Below are positions 26,101 through 36,868 of a DNA stretch of 64,000 nt, piece after piece (the stretch's first letter is position 1; the number at the start of each line of letters is the position of its first letter). The stretch comes from Desulfobotulus mexicanus (GTDB taxonomy: Bacteria; Desulfobacterota; Desulfobacteria; Desulfobacterales; ASO4-4): NCBI RefSeq assembly GCF_006175995.1, contig NZ_VDMB01000001.1, positions 1 to 64,000 of the forward strand, read 5' to 3'. The notes beneath the pieces are model-generated. The model saw only the letters and a list, made by a program, of their open reading frames with translations. It did not search any database and was not told the DNA's origin. A program made the translations under genes and the position numbers.

Positions 26101-26718
26101 GTGCCGCTGATTCCCATGGTTGTGGAACAAAGCAGCAGAGGCGAGAGGGCATACGATATTTATTCGCGGCTTCTCAAGGATAGAATTGTTTTTCTTGGTT
26201 CCCCGGTAAATGACGAGATTGCCAATCTCATTGTGGCCCAGTTGCTGTTTCTGGAGTCCGAAGATCCTGAAAAGGAAATTAATTTTTACATCAACTCTCC
26301 CGGAGGCGTGGTAACGGCCGGTATGGCCATTTACGACACCATGCAGTACATCAAGCCGGATGTGGTGACCGTATGTATCGGTCAGGCCGCCAGTATGGGA
26401 GCTTTGCTCCTGGCTGCAGGGGCTGATGGCAAGCGTTATGCACTGCCCCATTCCCGTATTATGATTCATCAGCCCCTGGGTGGTGCCCAGGGACAGGCAT
26501 CGGATATTCAGATTCAGGCCCGGGAAATCTTAAGGATCAAAGATACCCTGAATCATATCCTTGCAAGGCATACCAAGCGGGATCTGGCATCCATAGAAGC
26601 GGATACGGATCGGGATCATTTTATGAGTGGTGAGGAAGCAAAGGCCTACGGTATTGTCGATCATGTGGTGGCAAGCCGGGATGACCTTGCGGCCATTATT
26701 GAGAAAACGGAGGGCTAA
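26101..26718 (+). CDS. clpP: ATP-dependent Clp protease proteolytic subunit
   Basis: A serine protease of 205 residues that forms double heptameric rings and works with ClpX. The catalytic Ser is in [15 protein letters not shown], the His in [14 protein letters not shown] and the Asp in [12 protein letters not shown]. The start is GTG at 26101 ([19 protein letters not shown]), chosen because GGGAGG lies six bases upstream and because family members begin at this point; an ATG 26 codons upstream would add non-family residues. It lies 89 bp after tig and abuts clpX. Confidence 0.96.
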   Translation: MPLIPMVVEQSSRGERAYDIYSRLLKDRIVFLGSPVNDEIANLIVAQLLFLESEDPEKEINFYINSPGGVVTAGMAIYDTMQYIKPDVVTVCIGQAASMGALLLAAGADGKRYALPHSRIMIHQPLGGAQGQASDIQIQAREILRIKDTLNHILARHTKRDLASIEADTDRDHFMSGEEAKAYGIVDHVVASRDDLAAIIEKTEG

Positions 26719-27972
26719 ATGACGGATAACGGCGAGACCGGAGACAAGCTTTTCTGCTCGTTCTGCGGCAAGAGCCAGAAGGATGTCCGGAAGCTCATCG
26801 CAGGTCCTGCGGTCTATATCTGTGACGAATGTATCCAGCTTTGCAGCGAGATCATAGAGGAGGAAGGAGACAAGTCTCCGGAGGCCCCTGAGCATCTGCT
26901 GACACCCAAGGAAGTGAAAAAGAAGCTGGATGACTACGTGATTGAGCAGGATGCGGCCAAAAAAACCCTCGCAGTTGCGGTAAGAAATCATTACCGCAGG
27001 CTTGAGTCTGCTGCCAGTATGGATGTCCATGATGATGTGGAAATTCAGAAAAGCAACATCCTTCTCATTGGCCCCACGGGCAGTGGTAAAACCCTTCTGG
27101 CTCAGACCCTGGCCCGCTTTCTGGATGTCCCCTTTACCATAGCGGACGCCACCACCCTTACGGAAGCCGGTTATGTGGGAGAAGATGTGGAGAATATCAT
27201 CCTCTCCCTTCTGCAAAATGCCGACTATGATGTGGAGCGGGCCCAGCGTGGCATTGTCTATATAGATGAAATAGACAAGATTGCATCCCGGGGCGACAAT
27301 CCTTCCATTACCAGAGATGTTTCCGGGGAAGGTGTGCAGCAGGCCCTTTTGAAGATTATTGAGGGAACCACGGCCAGTGTGCCGCCCAAGGGTGGTCGTA
27401 AGCACCCACAGCAGGATTTCGTGAAGGTTGATACTTCCAAGATTCTTTTCATCTGCGGGGGAACCTTTACGGGGCTGGACAAGATTGTGCAGCGCAGGAT
27501 CGGTCAGAAAGCCATGGGCTTTGGTGCTAAGGTTACCAAGCCCGGTGACAAGTCAGCTTCTGAACTGCTGCACCTTGCAGAGGCAGGAGATCTTGTGAAG
27601 TTTGGTCTGATTCCGGAATTCCTCGGGCGTCTGCCGGTGATTGCTATCCTTGAGGAGTTGAAGGAAGACGCTCTGGTAAAAATTCTGAAGGAACCTAAGA
27701 ATGCTCTGGTTAAGCAGTTCCAGAAGCTTTTTGCCTTTGAAGGCGTGAGTCTGCGCTTTACGGATGGTGCTCTGGAGGCCGTTGCCAAAGAAGCGGTGCG
27801 CAGAAAATCCGGTGCAAGGGGCTTGAGGGCCATCCTTGAGAATATCATGCTGGATATCATGTACGAGATTCCATCCCTGGAAAACGTTAAGGAATGTGTA
27901 ATCAGTGAAGAAGTTGTGCTGAATAAGGAAGAGCCCATTCTTTTGTATGCGCAGTCCAAGCAGCAGGCATAG
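26719..27972 (+). CDS. clpX: ATP-dependent Clp protease ATPase subunit
   Basis: A 417-residue AAA+ unfoldase that feeds substrates to ClpP. The N-terminal zinc finger is [15 protein letters not shown]...CDECIQLC. Walker A is [13 protein letters not shown] and Walker B is [11 protein letters not shown], with the sensor and RKH loop in GRKHPQQDF. The ClpP-docking IGF loop reads QKAMGFGA, with Met in the Ile position. Its ATG follows the clpP stop with no gap, so translation is coupled. Confidence 0.96.
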   Translation: MTDNGETGDKLFCSFCGKSQKDVRKLIAGPAVYICDECIQLCSEIIEEEGDKSPEAPEHLLTPKEVKKKLDDYVIEQDAAKKTLAVAVRNHYRRLESAASMDVHDDVEIQKSNILLIGPTGSGKTLLAQTLARFLDVPFTIADATTLTEAGYVGEDVENIILSLLQNADYDVERAQRGIVYIDEIDKIASRGDNPSITRDVSGEGVQQALLKIIEGTTASVPPKGGRKHPQQDFVKVDTSKILFICGGTFTGLDKIVQRRIGQKAMGFGAKVTKPGDKSASELLHLAEAGDLVKFGLIPEFLGRLPVIAILEELKEDALVKILKEPKNALVKQFQKLFAFEGVSLRFTDGALEAVAKEAVRRKSGARGLRAILENIMLDIMYEIPSLENVKECVISEEVVLNKEEPILLYAQSKQQA

Positions 27973-28004
27973 ATTCGATAATATCAGTAAAGGGTTTTGG
28001 GTCG

Positions 28005-28042
28005 CAGGGCTTTTTATTAGACTGTGGCCTGAGCCCTTTTTT
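28005..28042 (+). terminator. Possible terminator between clpX and lon
   Basis: AGGGCT and AGCCCT flank a 20-base loop, followed by TTTTTT. The stem is short, so partial read-through into lon is plausible. Confidence 0.45.
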
Positions 28043-28118
28043 AATATCTGCGTGGTCAATTATTTATATTCCGGGAGAGATGCTTTTTTCCGGATGTTTC
28101 TAATCCGAGGATGACACT

Positions 28119-30464
28119 ATGGCGGTATTGACGCTTCCCCTGATTCCCCTCCGGGATATGGTTCTTTTTCCCCACATGGTTGCGCCCCTTTTTGTCGGGC
28201 GTAAAAAATCCATCCGTGCTCTTACTGCGGCCATGGAGCAGGAGAGGCGGGTTTTTCTTATAACCCAGACCGAGGCCGATGTGGATGATCCGGAAGAAAA
28301 GGATCTGGCAGAAATAGGTTGTGTGGGACGGGTTTTGCAGCTTCTTAGGTTGCCCGATGGAACGGTGAAAGCCCTGGTGGAAGGGGAAGGCCGGGCCCGT
28401 ATGCTTGTCTGTGATGAAAGCAGGGAGGATTATGGCCGTGCTGAGGTAGAGCCTTTCATGGAAACCGGTGTGCAGCCATCCGAGGCCCAGGCACTTATGC
28501 GGGCTATTATGGAAAGTTACAGGGAATACGCAAATCTGAATAGAAAAACTTCTGCAGAAACCCTGGATGCCATTGCGGCGATTCAGGATCCTGCTCACCT
28601 CAGTGATGCCGTGTCTGCCCAGTTCTCATTTAAGATTGCCGATAAGCAGCAGCTCCTTGAAACGGAAGATCTTGTGGAAAGGATGCTGCTTCTGGTGAAT
28701 CTGATCCGTACAGAAGCTGAAATTTTCTCAATGGATCAGAAGATCCGTACCCGTGTGAAGCGGCAGATGGAGAAAAACCAGAGACATTATTACCTCAATG
28801 AGCAGATCCGGGCCATCCGTAAGGAGATGGGGGATGCCGAAGATATTCTTGAGGAAATAGCGGATTTTGAAAGGCGGCTTGAAGAAAAACAGCCCCCTGA
28901 AGAAGCCGTTGCCAGGGTTCGGTCAGAAATTCGTAAGCTGAAGATGATGCCCCCCATGTCAGCGGAAGCGACGGTGGTGCGCAATTATGTGGACTGGATT
29001 CTGGCTCTGCCGTGGAACGAGATTTCTGAGCTTTCCTCGGATCTTGATGCCGCGGAAGGGGTACTGGATAAGGATCACTATGGTCTTGAAAAGCCCAAGG
29101 AGCGCATCCTGGAATATCTGGCAGTACAGACTCTGGTTCAGAAGATCAAGGGACCCATTCTCTGTCTGGTGGGGCCTCCGGGTGTGGGTAAGACCTCTCT
29201 GGCCAGAAGTGTTGCCAGGGCCACAGGCCGCAAATATGTGCGTCTTTCCCTGGGTGGGGTCCGGGATGAGGCGGAAATACGGGGGCACAGGCGTACCTAT
29301 ATCGGTGCCATGCCCGGTAAGATTATTCAGAGTCTGAAAAAGGTGGGTACCAGAAACCCGGTTTTCTGTCTGGATGAGGTGGACAAGATGAGTATGGATT
29401 TCAGGGGAGATCCTTCGGCTGCTCTTCTGGAGGTGCTGGATCCGGAACAGAATGCCACCTTCAGTGATCACTATCTGGATCTGGATTGTGATCTTTCTGA
29501 AATTCTTTTCATTACCACGGCCAATACCCTGCACAATATCCCCCTGCCTCTGCAGGACCGTATGGAGATCATACGCATTCCCGGTTACACGGAGATAGAA
29601 AAGTACAATATTGCGATTGAACATTTGATTCCCAAGCAGGTTTCACAGCATGGCCTTGAGCTTTCCCAGATACATTTTACCAGAAATGCCCTTTATCATA
29701 TTATCCGTTACCATACCCGGGAGGCTGGGGTAAGGAATCTCGAAAGGCAACTGGCGGCTGTCTGCCGTAAGGTGGCCAGGGATCTGGTCCGGGAGAGGGG
29801 GAAGGCGCCTTTTTCCATTGATGTGGCTGCGGTGCGTAAATATCTGGGAGTGGATCAGTACCGTTTCGGTTCTGTGGAAAAGGAAAATCTGGTGGGCACG
29901 GTCACAGGACTGGCCTGGACTCAGGTGGGCGGAGAGCTTCTTACCATTGAGACGGTATTAATGCCGGGCAAGGGTGAGGTTACCGTGACGGGTAAGCTTG
30001 GGGATGTGATGAAGGAGTCCGCCAGGGCAGCGATGAGTTATGTGCGGTTCAGGAGTGAATCTTTTGGTATTGATCCTGATTTCTATAAGGAAAAGGATCT
30101 GCATATTCATTTTCCCGAAGGTGCCATTCCCAAGGATGGCCCCAGTGCAGGTATTGCCATCTGCACGGCACTGGTTTCTTCCCTTACGGGTCGGCCAGTG
30201 GACAGGAACGTGGCCATGACCGGAGAAATCACTTTGCGGGGCAGGGCGCTGCCCATTGGCGGCTTGAGGGAGAAGGTGCTGGCTGCCCACAGGGGAGGGA
30301 TTGTGCGGGTTCTGTACCCTGCGGAAAATGAAAAGGATATCAAAGAGATACCTGCTTCTGTTTTGAAGAAGGTCCGCATGATAGCGGTCAGTCATATGGA
30401 TGAGGTGCTGGAGCTGGCCCTCCTTCCGGCGGAGCAGCAGAAAAAAAGTAAGAAGAAAAAATAA
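28119..30464 (+). CDS. lon: ATP-dependent protease Lon
   Basis: A 781-residue AAA+ serine protease that degrades misfolded and regulatory proteins. The N-terminal LAN domain begins [22 protein letters not shown]. Walker A is [14 protein letters not shown]. The proteolytic domain has the catalytic Ser in [10 protein letters not shown] and the catalytic Lys in [17 protein letters not shown]. The C terminus is Lys-rich (KKSKKKK). GAGGATG lies upstream of the start. The length and order are those of classical LonA. It completes the quality-control cluster. Confidence 0.97.
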   Translation: MAVLTLPLIPLRDMVLFPHMVAPLFVGRKKSIRALTAAMEQERRVFLITQTEADVDDPEEKDLAEIGCVGRVLQLLRLPDGTVKALVEGEGRARMLVCDESREDYGRAEVEPFMETGVQPSEAQALMRAIMESYREYANLNRKTSAETLDAIAAIQDPAHLSDAVSAQFSFKIADKQQLLETEDLVERMLLLVNLIRTEAEIFSMDQKIRTRVKRQMEKNQRHYYLNEQIRAIRKEMGDAEDILEEIADFERRLEEKQPPEEAVARVRSEIRKLKMMPPMSAEATVVRNYVDWILALPWNEISELSSDLDAAEGVLDKDHYGLEKPKERILEYLAVQTLVQKIKGPILCLVGPPGVGKTSLARSVARATGRKYVRLSLGGVRDEAEIRGHRRTYIGAMPGKIIQSLKKVGTRNPVFCLDEVDKMSMDFRGDPSAALLEVLDPEQNATFSDHYLDLDCDLSEILFITTANTLHNIPLPLQDRMEIIRIPGYTEIEKYNIAIEHLIPKQVSQHGLELSQIHFTRNALYHIIRYHTREAGVRNLERQLAAVCRKVARDLVRERGKAPFSIDVAAVRKYLGVDQYRFGSVEKENLVGTVTGLAWTQVGGELLTIETVLMPGKGEVTVTGKLGDVMKESARAAMSYVRFRSESFGIDPDFYKEKDLHIHFPEGAIPKDGPSAGIAICTALVSSLTGRPVDRNVAMTGEITLRGRALPIGGLREKVLAAHRGGIVRVLYPAENEKDIKEIPASVLKKVRMIAVSHMDEVLELALLPAEQQKKSKKKK

Positions 30465-30545
30465 AAACGTGTTTTTTTGCTTGACGGAAAAAACACATGC
30501 TGGTAGATAGATCTCGCTTTTGTGATGGAAAGCTTGTCACAAAAT

Positions 30546-30621
30546 GGGCGAATAGCTCAGCTGGGAGAGCAACGGCCTTACAAGCCGTAGGTCACAGGTT
30601 CGATCCCTGTTTCGCCCACCA
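30546..30621 (+). tRNA. tRNA-Val (UAC)
   Basis: The acceptor GGGCGAA pairs with TTCGCCC, the D arm is GCTCAGCTGGGAGAGC, the anticodon is TAC in CCTTACAAG, and the T arm is GGTTCGATCCC with encoded CCA. It is 6 bp from the next tRNA. Confidence 0.96.
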
Positions 30622-30627
30622 CCTCAA

Positions 30628-30704
<77 letters not shown>

Positions 30705-30714
30705 ACAAAAAATA

Positions 30715-30749
30715 AGGACTTACGGGTTGATCCTGTAGGTCCTTTTTTT
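30715..30749 (+). terminator. Terminator after tRNA-Asp
   Basis: AGGACTTACGGG and CCTGTAGGTCCT form a stem with two mismatches and are followed by seven T residues. Confidence 0.8.
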
Positions 30750-30815
30750 GTTGTTGGAGTAGTTTTTGCTTAATACGCTTGTTCAGCTGTTTTTTTGTTT
30801 GAAAAGGAGCTATTT

Positions 30816-31835
30816 TTGATCCCTGCTCAAAAACCTTTTATTATCCCCCTTTTTCTGCCCCATGCCGGATGTCGCCACCATTGTATTTTCTGTAACCAGA
30901 ATACTCTGCACCCGAAAAGCGGGAAAAAAAATATTTCCACGCTGCGTAATGAGATGGATCGCTGGCTGGCATTTCCCAGGGATCTTCAGCGGCCTGTGGA
31001 GCTGGCATTTTTTGGGGGAAGCTTTCTGGGACTTCCGGAAAAGGATATAAATGCCTGTATTGAGCTGGTTAAAGATATTCCCGATGCAGGCTTAAGGTTT
31101 TCCACCCGCCCGGATACGGTAAGCAGGGCATCCCTTGAGCTGCTCAGCGCATCGGGTCTTTTCATGACTGCGGAGTTAGGGATTCAGTCTTTGGATGAAA
31201 GGGTACTGCGCCTTTCTGCCAGAGGGCATGGCGTGGATGAGGTTGTGGAGGCATTTAAGGAGCTGAGGCAGGCCGGGATAAGTGTGGGGGCTCAGATGAT
31301 GACAGGTCTTCCTGGAGCCTCTGGGTCTTCGGATCTGGATACGGCGGAAAGGCTTGTTTCTCTGGGGCCGGATTTTGCTCGAGTGGCGCCGACTCTGGTG
31401 TTGAAGGGCAGTGGGCTGGAAAAGCTTTTTGTAAGAGGAAAGTACAGACCCATGGAATTTTCTGAGGCTGTGGAACGGACGGCGGCCTATGTGAATATTC
31501 TGGAAAAGGGAGGGGTTCCTGTACTGCGCATCGGTCTTCAGACGGATGCACATCTGGAGGAGAGCCTGCTGACCGGTCCCCATCATCCTTCCATGGGGGA
31601 GTGGGTGCGGGGTAGGATTCTTGGTGATGAGGTTCTGGAGGCCTTCGGTCGCATGGAAGGAAACCATATAAAAAAGTCTTTGCGTATAAGGGTTTCTCTG
31701 AACTTGCGCAGCCGTATGCAGGGCATGGGAAAAAGCAATTTCCTGCGCTTTGAGCGGGCATTTTTTCCGGCCCCCTTTTCCATTGTCACGGAAAAAGATC
31801 AGGAGCCGGATTTCTGGGTCATTGAATACGCATAA
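30816..31835 (+). CDS. Radical SAM protein (Elp3-like)
   Basis: A 339-residue radical SAM enzyme. The cluster motif is HAGCRHHCIFCNQN near residues 18-31 (Cys-x3-Cys-x2-Cys), followed by ELAFFGGSFLGLP and TAELGIQSLDERVL. The arrangement resembles Elp3/COG1243-type radical SAM proteins but lacks the GNAT domain of Elp3, so the substrate is unknown. The chosen start is TTG at 30816, because AAGGAG lies six bases upstream; a TTG seven codons earlier is the alternative. It is convergent with the penicillin-binding protein gene, leaving 9 bp between stops. Confidence 0.85.
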   Translation: MIPAQKPFIIPLFLPHAGCRHHCIFCNQNTLHPKSGKKNISTLRNEMDRWLAFPRDLQRPVELAFFGGSFLGLPEKDINACIELVKDIPDAGLRFSTRPDTVSRASLELLSASGLFMTAELGIQSLDERVLRLSARGHGVDEVVEAFKELRQAGISVGAQMMTGLPGASGSSDLDTAERLVSLGPDFARVAPTLVLKGSGLEKLFVRGKYRPMEFSEAVERTAAYVNILEKGGVPVLRIGLQTDAHLEESLLTGPHHPSMGEWVRGRILGDEVLEAFGRMEGNHIKKSLRIRVSLNLRSRMQGMGKSNFLRFERAFFPAPFSIVTEKDQEPDFWVIEYA

Positions 31836-31844
31836 GGCTGATTT

Positions 31845-34235
31845 TTAAAGGCCCTGTTTGAAAAAATCCTTTTCATCTTCAATCTGCCCGGACCTTGGTG
31901 AAAAATCTACAGGTTCATGGCCTTTCTGGAAATATTCAAAGGTGGTGGATTTGGATTCTGCAATGGGCAGCAGCCCGGTTTCCGCATCTATATTAACGGT
32001 GACAATGCCAGGAGGTGGGGGCGGGAAGCTTTTTGGACTCTGGTTTTTATGGATGCTTTCCATGAAATCAACCCATATGGGGGCTGCCGCCCTGGAGCCG
32101 GTTTCCCCTTCACCCAGTACACCATCCTCATCCATTCCTACCCAGACCCCTGTTATGTAAGCTGGAGAGTAGCCAACAAACCATGCGTCCTGAAGATTGT
32201 TGGTGGAGCCGGTTTTGGCAGCAACGGGCCAGCCTTTCTGAATCATCGTCCTGGCACGCCATCCCGTACCGTTGGTTACTGCGCTTTCCAGCAGGCTGGT
32301 CATCAGAAAGGCTGTTTCATCGGAAATAACCTTTTCGCTGAACGGGCGGTTTTTTTCCAGAAGTTTGTTGTTTCTGTCCCTGATTTCCGTAACAAAGATG
32401 GGATCCGAAAGTCTCCCCTGATTGGCAAAGACAGCGTAAGCATTGACAGTTTCCAGCAGAGTATGTCCGGAGGATCCAAGGGCAATGGAAAGATCCCGGT
32501 TAATGGGTGAGGTGAGTCCCAGTTTCCGGACATAGCTCAGGGCATAATCTATGCCGATATCCTGCAGCACCTTGATGGTAATGACGTTTCTGGATTTGTT
32601 GAGAGCTTCCCTTAGCATGGTGGGACCATAAAAGGTGTCCTGATAGTTTTTGGGTTTCCAGGTGAAATCCCTTTCTCGATCTCTGAAAACAAAGGCCGTA
32701 TCCATAATTATGGATGCCGGGGTGTATCCTTTATCCAGTGCTGCAGCGTAGACAAAGGGCTTGAAAGCCGACCCCACCTGTCTTCTGGACTGTATGGCCC
32801 TGTTGAACTGGCTGGCTCTGAAATCTCTGCCACCCATTATGGCCCTGACTTTGCCATTGCCAACTTCCATGCAGAGGAGGGCTGCCTGGGCCTTGGGGAT
32901 TTGTTCCAGGCGCAGCTCCCAGAGATTGTTTTCCTGTTTTTTTACTAGCCGGACCAGAATTTCATCCCCTGTTTTCAGGGCCTGACCGGGGCGCTGGAGG
33001 CGGGTATTGTAATAGGCTGTTTCAGGGTCAGGCCTGCGGGCCCAGCGCATGGAGGATAGAGGGATTTCCCCTGTGTGTTTTCCAAAACGTACCATGGTTT
33101 TTCCGTTCTGGTTGTCTACATTCACAACGATGCCATGGGTTACTGTATCCGGATCGGGGTTTTCAAGGTTTTCTCCGATGGAAGCTACTGCCGCTTCAAT
33201 GCCCGTGATTCCGACATGGCGCAGGGGGCCGCGGAAGCCCTGTCGTTTGTCCAGATCATTGAGGCCTTTGTGAATGGCTTTTTCCGCATTTCTCTGAATG
33301 GAAAGATCCAGTGCCGTATGAATCTGAAGCCCGTCTTCGTAGAGGGCTTTTTCTCCATATCGGTTCAGTACATATTGGCGGACATGTTCCGTATAATAGG
33401 GGGCCATTTCAATATAGATATTCTGGCGGGGGTGGATTTCCAGTTTTTCCTGCCGGGCTTTTTCTGCCTCCTCCTGTGATATTACTTCATCGTGAACCAT
33501 GCGGGAAAGAACATAGAGCTGGCGTTCCCTTGCCCGTTCCGGGTGACGGAAGGGGGAGTAACGGCTGGGAGCCTGGGGAAGGCCTGCCAGTATGCTGGCC
33601 TGGGCCAGGGAAAGGTCCTTTGCGGATATGCCGAAATAGTTCTGGGCAGCAGCTTCAACGCCGTAGGCTCCGTGGCCCAGAAAAATCTGGTTCAGGTAAA
33701 GATGAAGGATGGCTTCTTTTTCCAGGGATGCTTCAATTCTGTAGGCAAGGATGGCCTCACGGATTTTTCTGGCATAGCTCCGTTCCGGAGTAAGGAAGAA
33801 ATTTTTAGCCACCTGTTGGGTGATGGTGCTGCCGCCCTGTGTGATGTTCTTTGCCTGAATACCTTTGACCAGTGCTCTGGTAATGGCCATGGGGTCAATG
33901 CCCCTGTGTTCAAAAAAACGGGAATCTTCCGCAGACAGAAAAGCCTGCACCAGCAACTCCGACATTTCTTCGAGGGGAATGACAATGCGCCTTTCCCTGA
34001 AAAATTCAGCAACAACGGTGCCGTCCTGGGCATAGACTGTGGAAATTGCTGGAGGACTATAGGCCTTTAGGCTGGCTACGGATGGCAGGCCCTTGGAAAA
34101 ATAGAGATAAACAGATACAAGGACGGCAGAGGCTCCGAAAATAAGAAAAAGCAGACCGAAGAAAAACAATTTTATAATTTTTTTGAAAAGACTTTTGGGA
34201 GCCGGGTTTTTGGTTTTGGGGGAAGGGGATGTCAT
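31845..34235 (-). CDS. mrcA: Class A penicillin-binding protein (PBP1A)
   Basis: A 796-residue bifunctional peptidoglycan synthase. A membrane anchor at about 22-48 is followed by the GT51 glycosyltransferase (AEDSRFFEHRGIDPMAI, GGSTITQQVAKNFFL). An OB-like insert near 320-450 is typical of PBP1A. The transpeptidase has SxxK in RQVGSAFKPFVYA, SRN in LNKSRNVI and KTG in AAKTGSTNNLQDAWF. The product makes glycan strands and crosslinks them at the inner membrane. It is a lone minus-strand gene, divergent from hisI. Confidence 0.95.
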   Translation of the reverse strand: MTSPSPKTKNPAPKSLFKKIIKLFFFGLLFLIFGASAVLVSVYLYFSKGLPSVASLKAYSPPAISTVYAQDGTVVAEFFRERRIVIPLEEMSELLVQAFLSAEDSRFFEHRGIDPMAITRALVKGIQAKNITQGGSTITQQVAKNFFLTPERSYARKIREAILAYRIEASLEKEAILHLYLNQIFLGHGAYGVEAAAQNYFGISAKDLSLAQASILAGLPQAPSRYSPFRHPERARERQLYVLSRMVHDEVISQEEAEKARQEKLEIHPRQNIYIEMAPYYTEHVRQYVLNRYGEKALYEDGLQIHTALDLSIQRNAEKAIHKGLNDLDKRQGFRGPLRHVGITGIEAAVASIGENLENPDPDTVTHGIVVNVDNQNGKTMVRFGKHTGEIPLSSMRWARRPDPETAYYNTRLQRPGQALKTGDEILVRLVKKQENNLWELRLEQIPKAQAALLCMEVGNGKVRAIMGGRDFRASQFNRAIQSRRQVGSAFKPFVYAAALDKGYTPASIIMDTAFVFRDRERDFTWKPKNYQDTFYGPTMLREALNKSRNVITIKVLQDIGIDYALSYVRKLGLTSPINRDLSIALGSSGHTLLETVNAYAVFANQGRLSDPIFVTEIRDRNNKLLEKNRPFSEKVISDETAFLMTSLLESAVTNGTGWRARTMIQKGWPVAAKTGSTNNLQDAWFVGYSPAYITGVWVGMDEDGVLGEGETGSRAAAPIWVDFMESIHKNQSPKSFPPPPPGIVTVNIDAETGLLPIAESKSTTFEYFQKGHEPVDFSPRSGQIEDEKDFFKQGL

Positions 34236-34453
34236 TTTTTACTCTCTATATATGGATGCCTGAAGATTCCCTGTCAGGGATTTGTATCCTCTGATGTCTG
34301 TTTTCGTAGCAGATTCAGCCTGCGGGGGCAAGATAAGCTTCCTGAAATGCCGGAGGGTTTGACAGTTTTGGCAAAGGCAGCGTAGATAAAGCCTGAAAAA
34401 AATGAAGAAGTTCTTTTACTTGTCATATTATGCATGGGTTCGGGAGGGAAATT

Positions 34454-34828
34454 GTGATAGATTTTGAAAAATGCGGGGGGCTTATCCCTGTAATTGCACA
34501 GGATGTGAACTCAGGGGATGTGCTGATGCTGGCCTACATGAATGTGGAGGCTCTGGAACAGACCCTTAAAACGGGTAAAGCTACGTATTACAGTCGTTCC
34601 AGAAAAGCTCTCTGGGTAAAAGGGGAGACTTCCGGTAATGAGCAGGAAGTGAGGGAAGTGCTTCTGGACTGTGATGGGGATACTCTGCTTTTGCGTGTGG
34701 TTCAAAGGGGTGGCGCTGCCTGTCATACGGGTCATGCTTCCTGTTTTCATCGGCGGGTGGCAGAGGATGGCAGTCTGGAGACCGTGGGTGTTCCCCTTTT
34801 TGATCCTAAAGATGTTTATGGAAAATAA
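34454..34828 (+). CDS. hisI: Phosphoribosyl-AMP cyclohydrolase
   Basis: A 124-residue zinc enzyme of histidine synthesis that opens the purine ring of phosphoribosyl-AMP. The family core is [27 protein letters not shown], then [13 protein letters not shown], and the metal residues in [11 protein letters not shown] and [12 protein letters not shown]. There is no HisE fusion. A GTG start at 34454 is favoured because GGGAGGG lies just upstream; an ATG eight codons earlier has no ribosome site. Other his genes are absent here. It is followed 19 bp later by engB. Confidence 0.94.
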   Translation: MIDFEKCGGLIPVIAQDVNSGDVLMLAYMNVEALEQTLKTGKATYYSRSRKALWVKGETSGNEQEVREVLLDCDGDTLLLRVVQRGGAACHTGHASCFHRRVAEDGSLETVGVPLFDPKDVYGK

Positions 34829-34847
34829 TAAAGTGTAAGGAAGGTCC

Positions 34848-35447
34848 ATGCATATAAAGTCAGCAGAATTTATTACCAGTGCTGTTAAGTCCTCCCAGTA
34901 CCCGCCGCCGGATTTGCCGGAAGTTGCCTTTGTTGGCCGGTCTAATGTGGGAAAATCCTCCATGATCAATTGTCTGGTTCAGCGCAAGAGTCTTGTTAAA
35001 ACCAGTCAGACACCGGGAAAAACCCAGCTGGTGAATTTTTTTCTGGTTAACGGGTGCATGCGCTTTGTGGATCTTCCCGGCTACGGGTATGCAAAGGTTC
35101 CAAAATCTGTACAGCAGCAGTGGGGACCTATGATTGAAACCTATATTTCTCAGCGACCCAATCTTTGCGGGCTTTTTCTTCTTATGGATATCCGCAGGGA
35201 TGCCAGAGAGGAAGAAGGACAAATCCTGCAATGGCTGATGGAAAAAAAGCTTCCTGTGCGTCTGGTTCTGACCAAGGCGGATAAGTTCAGCCGGTCTGCA
35301 GCCCAGAACCGCTTTAAAATACTGCTGGAGCAGACAGGGCTGGAAAAGGATGATCTGCTGCTTTTTTCATCTGTTACCCGTCAGGGCCGGGATGAGGTCT
35401 GGAGCCTTGTGTCATCCATGACAGGAATTTATGATACTTCGGTGTAA
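34848..35447 (+). CDS. engB: Ribosome-biogenesis GTPase EngB/YsxC
   Basis: A 199-residue small GTPase needed for 50S subunit assembly. G1 is FVGRSNVGKSSMIN, G2 is TPGKTQLVNFF, G3 is FVDLPGYGYAKVPK, and G4 is LVLTKADKFSR; all are in family order. Preceded by AAGGAAGG. It sits between hisI and era, with short gaps, so an operon is likely. Confidence 0.95.
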   Translation: MHIKSAEFITSAVKSSQYPPPDLPEVAFVGRSNVGKSSMINCLVQRKSLVKTSQTPGKTQLVNFFLVNGCMRFVDLPGYGYAKVPKSVQQQWGPMIETYISQRPNLCGLFLLMDIRRDAREEEGQILQWLMEKKLPVRLVLTKADKFSRSAAQNRFKILLEQTGLEKDDLLLFSSVTRQGRDEVWSLVSSMTGIYDTSV

Positions 35448-35497
35448 TGTAAAAAGTTTATCTTGTGCAGTATAAACAGTCAGCAGAGGAAGAATCC

Positions 35498-36394
35498 ATG
35501 TCAGAAAGCCCGTCTTTCCGTTCCGGTTTTGTGGCCATTATCGGTGCACCCAATGCGGGAAAGTCCACCCTGATGAATCGCCTGATTGGTGAAAAAATTG
35601 CCATCACATCCAGAAAACCCCAGACCACGAGGAACAGAATACTGGGCATTGTTCACAGGCCTTTGTGTCAGCTTGCCTTTGTGGATACGCCGGGTGTTCA
35701 CAAGGCGGGTAAAATACTGAACCAGCGGATTGTGGAAGCAGCCCTTGGCGCCATTCCCGATGCGGATGTGGTTCTATGGCTGATGGATGTCAGCAGATCC
35801 TTTTCAGAGGAAAACGACCTGATTCTTAAGCATCTGCAGGTCTGCAAAAAGCCGGTGATTCTGGCTCTGAATAAGATAGATCTGGTTGCAAGACCTGAGC
35901 TTCTCCAGTGGATGGAACGCTGGAATAATCGTTTTTCTTTCCAGGAGATTATTCCCGTCTCTGCCATGGTGGGGGATCAGCTGGACATTCTTCTGGATGT
36001 GCTGGAAAAATATTTGCCCGAAGGACCACCGCTTTTCCCCGAAGACAGCCTGACGGACAAGTCCACGCGTTTTATTGTGGCCGAGCTGATACGGGAAAAG
36101 GTACTGCGTCGTACGGGTGAAGAGATTCCCTATTCCATTGCCGTAACCATCGAGTCTTTTCAGGAGGGCGGTCCCGGAGAAAAGGCGGAGATTCATGCGG
36201 CCATTCATGTGGACAGAGATTCCCAGAAGGGGATTCTGATAGGGAAGGGCGGGAGTCGTTTAAAGGAGATAGGCACCGATGCCCGCAGGGATATTGAAGA
36301 GCTTGTGGGGAAAAAGGTTTTTCTGAAGCTCTTTGTGCGGGTGCAGAAGAACTGGACCCGGGACACCAAGGCCATGGAGAGGTTCGGGTATTGA
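35498..36394 (+). CDS. era: GTPase Era
   Basis: A 298-residue GTPase with a C-terminal KH RNA-binding domain that assists 16S rRNA maturation. G1 is IIGAPNAGKSTLMN, G2/G3 are TTRNRILGI and FVDTPGVHKAG, and G4 is ALNKIDLV. The KH part includes LIGKGGSRLKEIGTDARRDI. The ATG at 35498 follows GAGGAAG; a GTG 11 codons upstream lies in weaker context. It is followed 25 bp later by the HNH gene. Confidence 0.95.
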   Translation: MSESPSFRSGFVAIIGAPNAGKSTLMNRLIGEKIAITSRKPQTTRNRILGIVHRPLCQLAFVDTPGVHKAGKILNQRIVEAALGAIPDADVVLWLMDVSRSFSEENDLILKHLQVCKKPVILALNKIDLVARPELLQWMERWNNRFSFQEIIPVSAMVGDQLDILLDVLEKYLPEGPPLFPEDSLTDKSTRFIVAELIREKVLRRTGEEIPYSIAVTIESFQEGGPGEKAEIHAAIHVDRDSQKGILIGKGGSRLKEIGTDARRDIEELVGKKVFLKLFVRVQKNWTRDTKAMERFGY

Positions 36395-36419
36395 CCGGAG
36401 TCCTGAGGAGTTTCCCTTT

Positions 36420-36725
36420 ATGGAATATCAGTGGTTTGAAGATGATGTTTTTGTAAAAAAAGAAAGGCAGAAAGCCAGGGAGCTGCGTCAGACCGAGTGG
36501 TGGAAAAGACAGTGTGCCAAAGGGAGCTGCTCCTATTGTGGTCGCTCCGTTGCTGCCGCTGATCTCACCATGGACCATGTGGTTCCCCTGGCAAGGGGCG
36601 GCAGGAGTACAAAGGGTAATGTGGTGACGGCGTGCAAGGCCTGCAATACAAAGAAAAAACAGATGCTGCCTTTGGAATGGGAAGTATGGCTTCTTCAGGC
36701 TGAAGAAGGCAGGGGAAAGGGCTGA
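36420..36725 (+). CDS. HNH endonuclease-like protein
   Basis: A 101-residue protein with a CxxC...CxxC zinc framework (CSYCGRS and CKACNTKK) surrounding an HNH core: LTMDHVVPLARGG (Asp-His) and GNVVTACKACN (Asn). This is the McrA-like HNH type. Small stand-alone members occur next to housekeeping genes in many deltaproteobacteria and are not always mobile. It starts with ATG after GAGGAG, 25 bp after era. Function unknown: possibly DNA nicking or repair. A strong terminator follows. Confidence 0.82.
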   Translation: MEYQWFEDDVFVKKERQKARELRQTEWWKRQCAKGSCSYCGRSVAAADLTMDHVVPLARGGRSTKGNVVTACKACNTKKKQMLPLEWEVWLLQAEEGRGKG

Positions 36726-36806
36726 GGCTTTTCGTTTAAAGCGGGGTTTTTTTTAGCTGATTTCCTGAAATGGAGATATTTTATTCACCCTGTCTCTAAA
36801 AATACT

Positions 36807-36862
36807 GCGCCTCTGGTTTGTCCTTGTGAAAATAAGGATGCGAACCAGAGGCGGTGTTTTTA
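36807..36862. terminator. Bidirectional terminator between HNH and HTH-like genes
   Basis: GCCTCTGGTT and AACCAGAGGC form the outer stem, and TCCTT and AAGGA form an inner stem. The hairpin is followed by TGTTTTTAT on the plus strand. It separates two convergent genes. Confidence 0.75.
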
Positions 36863-36868
36863 TAAGGT